DNA from: Blastomussa wellsi
Taxonomy: Eukaryota > Cnidaria > Anthozoa > Scleractinia > Plerogyridae
Assembly (NCBI GenBank): GCA_947652115.1
Contig: OX393562.1
Span: forward strand, 2,960,046-3,024,045
Length of the DNA stretch: 64,000 nucleotides
Direction: 5' to 3'
Position numbers and translations under genes: made by a program. Positions 57,756-64,000 of the stretch are shown in pieces. Every line of letters begins with the position of its first letter. Position 1 is the first letter of the stretch. Below the pieces are notes generated by a model that saw only the letters and a list, made by a program, of their open reading frames with translations, did no database searches and had not been told where the DNA came from.

Positions 57756-60151
57756 TCTTAAAGATTACTGAGAGAAATTCATTAGAGCAAACGACATCCT
57801 CGAGCGACCGATGAAAATTACTGCAGTTCAACTGATAGGCTTTATAAATTATGGATGACAGTTTTTCAAAGATTGTTTAGCATAAGAAAAACATGCACGG
57901 TTAGGCTTTGAAGCTTAACAAGACGGAGCTTGAAGAGTTGCTAGTGAGCAAGAAAATGGCGCGAACAGTTGAAGGGTTTTCAATTCTGATTGGCTGGCAT
58001 CTTCACCTTCTTTTTTCTGATTGGTACATGCGGCGGGCTAAAATATATTATAGCCGGTGAATTATCCATTTTAGTCCACAAAATACGCCACAAGGCCCGA
58101 TGAAAATATTATAATTATAAATCATTCCGCTATTACGTTAAAAATGTCATTTTCAGCACTACGTTCTTATAGTTGAACTTAAGTGATAAAAGTCGTTTGT
58201 ATACAGTAGCACCCGACATAGGAAATCGGTTAGACCTTTTATCACAAGTAAATAGATATTTTCTGAGAGTTTCGAATTTCAAGAAAAGGAAAGTTATTTG
58301 ATATACTTGAAACTGTAGACTCTATAAAAATTGATCCTCTATGTCCTCCTCTTTTGCTAGGATAATCCGATTCTACCTTTCCCTCCTCATCTCGATATTG
58401 TAATATTAATAATAATGAAAATAACATGTAATTTACTTTAATTTTGTTGTACAGCTTAACTGCGTTATTATGTAAAGCTAAGTTTTTCCGTTTTAATTTA
58501 TTGTTATTCAAAGGCGTACGGGGCGGGGGGCAGGGGGGGGGCTGCAGCCCCCTCAAATTTTGGGCAAATCAGATTTAAGATAAGATAAGATAACTTTATT
58601 TATACACGGTATTTCCATCAGCTTATTTAGAAGTATTTATGGCAATCAACTAACTACCTATCTTCCTAGCTACAAAAAAGGTGTAAAATACAAAGGAATA
58701 AAAACTGCTTTTCATGGAGGCCGTGTTCAAAAAATATACTTAAAAATTTCGCTTAAGAATTATAATAAATTTAATTTAAAACTGTGGCGACTCAGTTTTG
58801 TCTTAAGCTCGCTTAAGGAAGTCGCTTGTCTTAATTCTGTGGGTAAGTTGTTCCACAACTGAGCTCCACTGTATGAAAAACTTCTCTTCAGGTAATCAGA
58901 TTACCTCTTCAGGTAAACAGTGCGAGGTTGTGGAAGAATTTTTTGGGCAGCATGAGAAAATTTGGGCAAGGCAACTTGGAAGAATTTTTTGGGCAAATGG
59001 TTCACCGCCCCCCACACCCCCCCTGGCAAAAAATTGCCCGTACGCCTATGCTGTTATTTGTCTTTTCTATTATGTTTCTTGTGCTCATCGTGTCCCGCCT
59101 CGACTAGCTTTGCGGCTATTTGAGGGACAAACCCTTATACCCTCGTTATAAATTAGATAAAATAGATAAATTGTTGTTCTTCAAGGTTTTTCCTGAGGGC
59201 CTTCGGTACTCGGAAAAGATGGAAAACGGTCAACATTCTTCCTGGATTCGTGCCTGCTTCTAAATCAGTTATAACTATGGTCTTTGTTTGGAAAAAATAA
59301 CACTGTGAGTGTGATGAATATCTGAAACAACAAATTGAGATAAAGCCGAACTGTGTCAATGCTTGAAAGTGCGTATTAGTTAAGGTTGTGAAATGAGGCA
59401 AACTATCGCCCGGCCCTACAGGTCTCTATCAAAGTTCCTGACATGAATTTTGGTACCGTGTTGAGAACCGGGATTAAAATAAATAATTCAGAGTATTTGT
59501 TTAAAGGCAAATAATTAATTTAATCATAGCTATAACAAGATTCTGGAATCCTATTGTTTCTCAACACGCTCTATTTTTGACCAGACTGGAGCGCGCGCAG
59601 CTTAAGTGTCCAATAACAAGGTGTCCAAAAAGAAGGTTTGCGTGCTACGCATGCGCGCTTTCCTTCTTTTGGTTCTTTGGCTCTTTCTGCGATATTCCTT
59701 GAACCTTCAGTTTTGATTGTTTTATAATGGTGATGATCAATCGTCAACACGTTTCGCTTTGTCGAAGTTTTTTTTTTTGCAAATTTTGTTGTAGCTATGA
59801 TTAATTGATAACAAGATTTCGTGATGAAACAAGTCGGACTCCCGCTACGCGGTCGTCCGATTTTGTTAATCACTCGTATGATTACAGACCGAATTGGGTC
59901 AATTGGACTCCACTCAGTCCTATTACCATTATTAAAATGCAAGTTGTCTGAGATTAATTACATTGCTATTGCAACTTTTATCAACATTCTTCTTATCGAT
60001 GTTGGGAATTTCCAATTTGCTGTTTTGTTAAACAATGCCTCAAAAATCCAATACATAATTTATTAAGATCTTAAGCTGAATATTGAAACATTTTTTATTG
60101 TTTGTTTAAGTTAAGTTTCTTGGATATCATTTTGAGTTGCAAGCTCAGAGA
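57756..60151. promoter_or_regulatory. Shared intergenic region between the divergent discoidin paralogs
   Basis: 2.4 kb separate the start codons of the two head-to-head genes, so both promoters should lie here. The region also contains the nested repeat at 58512-59047 and short palindromic pieces. No defined promoter element can be supported from sequence alone. Confidence 0.45.
58512..59047. mobile_element. AGGCGTACGGGC MITE with an internal LINE-tail insertion
   Basis: The outer element begins AGGCGTACGGGGCGG and ends TTGCCCGTACGCCT. Its own body (AATTTTTTGGGCA repeats) is split by about 340 bp (58572-58910) starting with AAGATAAGATAAGATAAC. That resembles the reversed 3' tail of a non-LTR retrotransposon. 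Confidence 0.55.
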
Positions 60152-63100
60152 ATGAAACTCGATCAATTCATTCACATCATTTTACTACTCTTTGCGCTTC
60201 AAAAGGTTTGCATTGCGTCTTCTTAACACTAAAGTCGTTCAAGCTAAAACGTTTCTCTCAAGTAGTTTAAATTATGTATATCTTGGTTTTTGTCTTCATC
60301 ACCTTTTAGAAACATTTTGGTGTTTGGAAATCTGCAGGTAAGTCATTTTTGTCCCGATCTGGGACAGGCTAAAGTTGGTAAAGCTAGCGAACTTAGCCAA
60401 TTGCTAAACAACGACACCAGTTCAAGTTTAAGTCAAAATGGATTGTTTGAAGGTAAAACAAGAAAGCTACATGAAGTTAATAATTTAGAAAATAACATAG
60501 TTACAGGAGTTTATGTATAGAGGAGTTTAAATCACTTATCCTAAAATACCGAGAACAGGGCATTTGTCTTTCGGAAAAGTGTTTCATTACCAAAAATTTT
60601 ATAAATTAATTCAACAATACAATCATGCATGCACCCACACATGTGGGTCGCATGCTCGAATCAATTTTTAAAGAAAAAAAGAAAGCCACTTATTAATATT
60701 TACATATATAGGTATACATTAACAATTATAACGAAACTACTATGAACTGGCGAGGGCAAATACAATTAATATATATAATGACCCTGTCTTCCAGATCACA
60801 TTGGGAATTTGTGTTGTTTTTCGTTTGAGGGAAAAAGAAAGGAGACATGACATGATCCTTTACGCGCCTAGGTGGCACAAAAGGCTAAAAAAAAAAACCC
60901 CGAGAACCCGGAGAAAAACACTTGCAGCAAAGTTGACTGCTAACAACAAACTCAACCCACACATGACACCGCTAATATAACGAAACAGCTCGTTCTTGGA
61001 TTCTATCGACATGATCAAATTGGTCAACTATCAGTGGACAAAAACCTCGAGCTCACCATCTAAATACCCAATATTATTAATCAAATTGCGAATTGGCCTG
61101 ATAAAATAGACGATAACGCTCCATCACACGTGCGTTGCTTACCCTCTTACTCGGGTTCGTAGTCTAATTGTCAGGAGTGACTGACGAATGCAATAAGATA
61201 TTTTATTGAACGCCGCTTGTTCCATTATTTATTTAAGGACAGTGCAATTCACCACTGGGAGTGGAGGATAAAACCATCCCTGACTCAGACATCACGGCTT
61301 CATCAGAGTACAACATATATCATGGCACACAGCTCGTCAGACTCAATACCGTGGAATCCGGTGCCTACCAAGGAGGCTGGTGTCCTAAATTTAACATGCT
61401 CGGACAATGGATACAGGTAATATAAAGATCAGTTTAGCCAAGCCTAAAAGCTGAACTTAATAATTTGTGAAAATCATCTTCTTAAAAATGCAGTCATTGA
61501 AGCCACCATATACGCCTGAGCTACCTGGCGACTTAACAAAGATTCCATGAGCAAAATCATCAACTCCAATAGCAGAATTCCACTGAGGTTGGCCATGCCG
61601 TAATTACCATATAGACATTAAATATTGGACTTTCAAGAGCCCCCTGTCTGGTGGAAATCATTACCTTGACGGCGGTCGGCTTATGAAAATAACAATTGAC
61701 CTCAATTACGTTTATACCTGAGCCCGCGGCGTTTATTTATTTATTAATTGCAATTTTTAAATTGCATTAAAATGGCTAAAATATAATTACAAAAGTAAAA
61801 GTTAAAAAAAGAAAGAAAATAGTTGTAGTTAAATCAAAGTCCTCTTGCAGGACGTGTGGTTACTGGTAGTGAATAAGAAAATGCAATCGTGGAAAACGAT
61901 TTGTGGTTTTAGCTTTTGTAAAGTGTCATTTTCAACCTGGAGTACTTATCATATATGTTTTACATAGTTCATTGTGGACAGCAGTCCCTTTGGATTGACA
62001 ACTGTCTATTATATTTTGTAATGCACCATAGTGTAGTGCTGTTGTAGTATGGGCATGGTATACAAGTCAATTGCATTGACCCTACATGAGAATGGTTTAA
62101 TTGTTGTTTTATGTTGAAGGCCAGAATAAAAAATAACAGCAAATGCACATATAATATTTGTAGTCCTTCACTTTCAACTAAGACGGTAAGCTTAAATACA
62201 ATTAAGTATAACATTAATCTACTCAAATCAACAAAAAGGCAACTAGTCTTTTGTAACAAACGTTTTTTATTATGATGAGGACAAAACCGACTGAAACGAG
62301 GAATTATGGTACATCTTAGCTTACTCAGGAGCCCATATATCTAGACTCCTGGCATTCTCTAGACCACACGCCTATATAAAGGTATACTGGTAATGCTATG
62401 ATGGTGCGAATTTCGTACTTACCATTATTACCAATAGATTAACTTAAGGAAGATTACCAAGGTTACAGGAATAGCCACACAAGGAAGACAAGACTATGGA
62501 TACTGGGTGAAGACGTACAGGATCTGCTATAGTCAGAAACTAGATGGCTTTTGTGAACTACTTGATCAGGTATATATCACTGGAGAATATATACATCCTA
62601 TTAACCAAGCTAAGCGCGAGGTCCGTACTGGAATCGAGCACAGCGAGGCTGATATTCTGACAGTACGGTCCTGGGCAACGTTCATGCATAATACGAAATT
62701 TATTACACGACTGGAGAATATATACATGAGCTTTGATAGATAGAATTAAGAGTACAGTCGAAAGGAGCAAGAAAGAGCAGGAGCACCAATTACGTGTTTC
62801 GGCGGGAAAGGAACCTCTGATGTTGTTTTACGAGCCAATACACTTTGTGCAAAATTGATGTTGTTCTCAGTATTGAGTACTGCTCCAAAGGCCTCGGATA
62901 GTACTTAAAACTATTTTCCCATGTCGACTTTCGGACAAGCCAACCGGCAAATAATTAACCTATAGACCATTTTTAAAAATACTGATACTATCTCAAGCTT
63001 TTTGTACTTTTATGCATGAAATCATTGCAGGAATTTGTCGGAAACTCTGACAAAAACACAGCTGCTTTTCACACCTTCACAAGACCTATCTACGCTCGCT

Positions 63101-63172
63101 TTGCAAGGATTCTTCCTCTTACATGGCATGGACGCATCTGTATGAGGCTTGAGGTTTATGGCTGCAAGGAAG
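60152..63172 (+). CDS. Discoidin-domain secreted protein, divergent paralog (first 5 exons; continues beyond window)
   Basis: Exons 60152-60205, 60310-60337, 61238-61416, 62438-62569, 63031-63172. Exon 1 is a signal peptide (MKLDQFIHIILLLFALQK) matching MKLNRVIKILLFFTFQK of the minus-strand gene. Exons 2-5 have exactly the same lengths as the paralog's (28, 179, 132 and 142 nt) and the same phases. Together they encode one complete F5/8C discoidin domain (IPDSDITASS, IATQGRQD, YWVKTYRI, FARILPLTWHG, LEVYGC). The last exon ends GGAAG|GTAAGCC in phase 1, so further domains must follow outside the window. F5/8C domains bind carbohydrate or phospholipid surfaces; the product should be secreted. 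Confidence 0.9.
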
Positions 63173-63851
63173 GTAAGCCAGTAATGAAGTTACACATTTG
63201 TTGCTTAATTATCTTAAAATAGATGTATATAATTCCCTAGGCCTGAACCGTTTGCAGCAACTATTGGGATGTTATAAAGGTCAGGACCGATGATCATTTT
63301 GGTACATTTTTAATTTTTATTATATATTCGGGTCGTTTTGAACTTTTTTCGGAGGTGTGTGGTGTCGGATGTGGAATTACTCAAAACGTGGTTGGGCGAG
63401 TCCATTCTTTCCGGAAATCAGGGGAGGGAAGAGAAGATGGCTAAACCCTGATTCAGAAGTGGGCCAATTTTAGAAAATAACGGACTTGCTTAGGAGTAAT
63501 ACTTTGCTAATATTCCGAGTATTTGTCCATCCCAACCTTCATATCACAACAGGCTAGGCCAGACCACAACAATGGGGACTCCATGCCCTACTCTTTATTA
63601 GAAATAAGGGGGAAGGTCTGGCTACTACGCTTCCGTGCCACTGGCCTTAGTAGAGGAGCGAAAAAGCTCTGTCAGTTTCATTGTTTACTTTGTTTGTTTA
63701 CTGCTTCCATCCTTCGGTCTTGGTGTTCATACAGCCAAATAACCGTTTTATAAAGGGCAAAAACCTTTCGATGCAAGGTAACTTGTGGGAATTTGCTTTC
63801 GCAGAGTGTCGTAAAACAGGAAATATTTATGGCGTTGAAATAGAAACATTC
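63173..63851. other. Intron of the plus-strand discoidin gene
   Basis: No exon recognised between the donor at 63173 and the AACC array. The sequence is largely unique and without coding signal. Confidence 0.5.
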
Positions 63852-64000
63852 CAACCAACCAACCAACCAACCAACCCATCCAACCAACCAGACAACCAAC
63901 CAACCAAACAACCAACCAACCAGCCAACCAACCAATCAACCAACCAACCAACCAACCAACCAACCAACCAACCAACCAACCAACCAACCAACCAACCAAC
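63852..64000. repeat. (AACC)n tetranucleotide array running off the window end
   Basis: About 37 units of CCAA with scattered variants (CCAT, CCAG, AACA). The last 60 bases are nearly pure. On the minus strand it gives Gly-Trp-Leu-Val-type open frames that are by-products of the repeat. It is not a telomere repeat. Confidence 0.95.

Noticed and set aside
63678..63999. Gly-Trp-Leu-Val-rich open frames on the minus strand
   Set aside because: Direct translation of the AACC tetranucleotide array; not protein-coding.

Overview
This window is eukaryotic nuclear DNA. Its genes have many small exons with GT-AG introns, there is one assembly gap (16301-16500), and the sequence is dense in short inverted-repeat transposons, SINEs and microsatellites. 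The protein set (Not-type homeodomain, CFAP99-like cilium protein, haspin kinase, and a secreted discoidin/LamG/Ig/D8C/PAN protein) together with the repeat families suggests an anthozoan cnidarian, probably a stony coral. The species is an inference; nothing in the sequence names it.

Layout. 1-4.8 kb: an intact BEL/Pao retrotransposon polyprotein, truncated only by the window edge, plus its 3' LTR. 4.8-12.0 kb: non-coding, with several MITE/SINE-like repeats. 12.1-13.1 kb (+): a two-exon Not/Noto-like homeobox gene. 14.3-23.5 kb (-): a CFAP99-like gene of 17 recognised exons, interrupted by the gap, whose introns hold nested SINEs and MITEs. 24.8-33.2 kb (-): haspin kinase in 11 exons. 33.9-42.5 kb (+): a small secreted CAP/SCP protein with two possible signal-peptide exons; its long first intron contains two facing copies of an unrecognised gene family and a four-copy tandem MITE array. 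43.2-44.5 kb (+): a 5'-truncated LINE. 44.7-57.8 kb (-): a 13-exon gene for a large secreted protein (signal peptide, 2 F5/8C, 2 LamG, Ig, D8C, PAN). 60.2 kb to the window end (+): the first five exons of a divergently oriented paralog whose internal exon lengths match exactly. The window ends in an AACC tetranucleotide array.

The genes do not form an operon-like system. The clearest local relationship is the head-to-head pair of discoidin genes around a 2.4 kb intergenic region. Haspin and CFAP99 are tandem on the minus strand. Exon boundaries were read by eye from splice consensus, phase continuity and similarity to known domains. In each multi-exon model all joins keep one open frame, except across the sequence gap.
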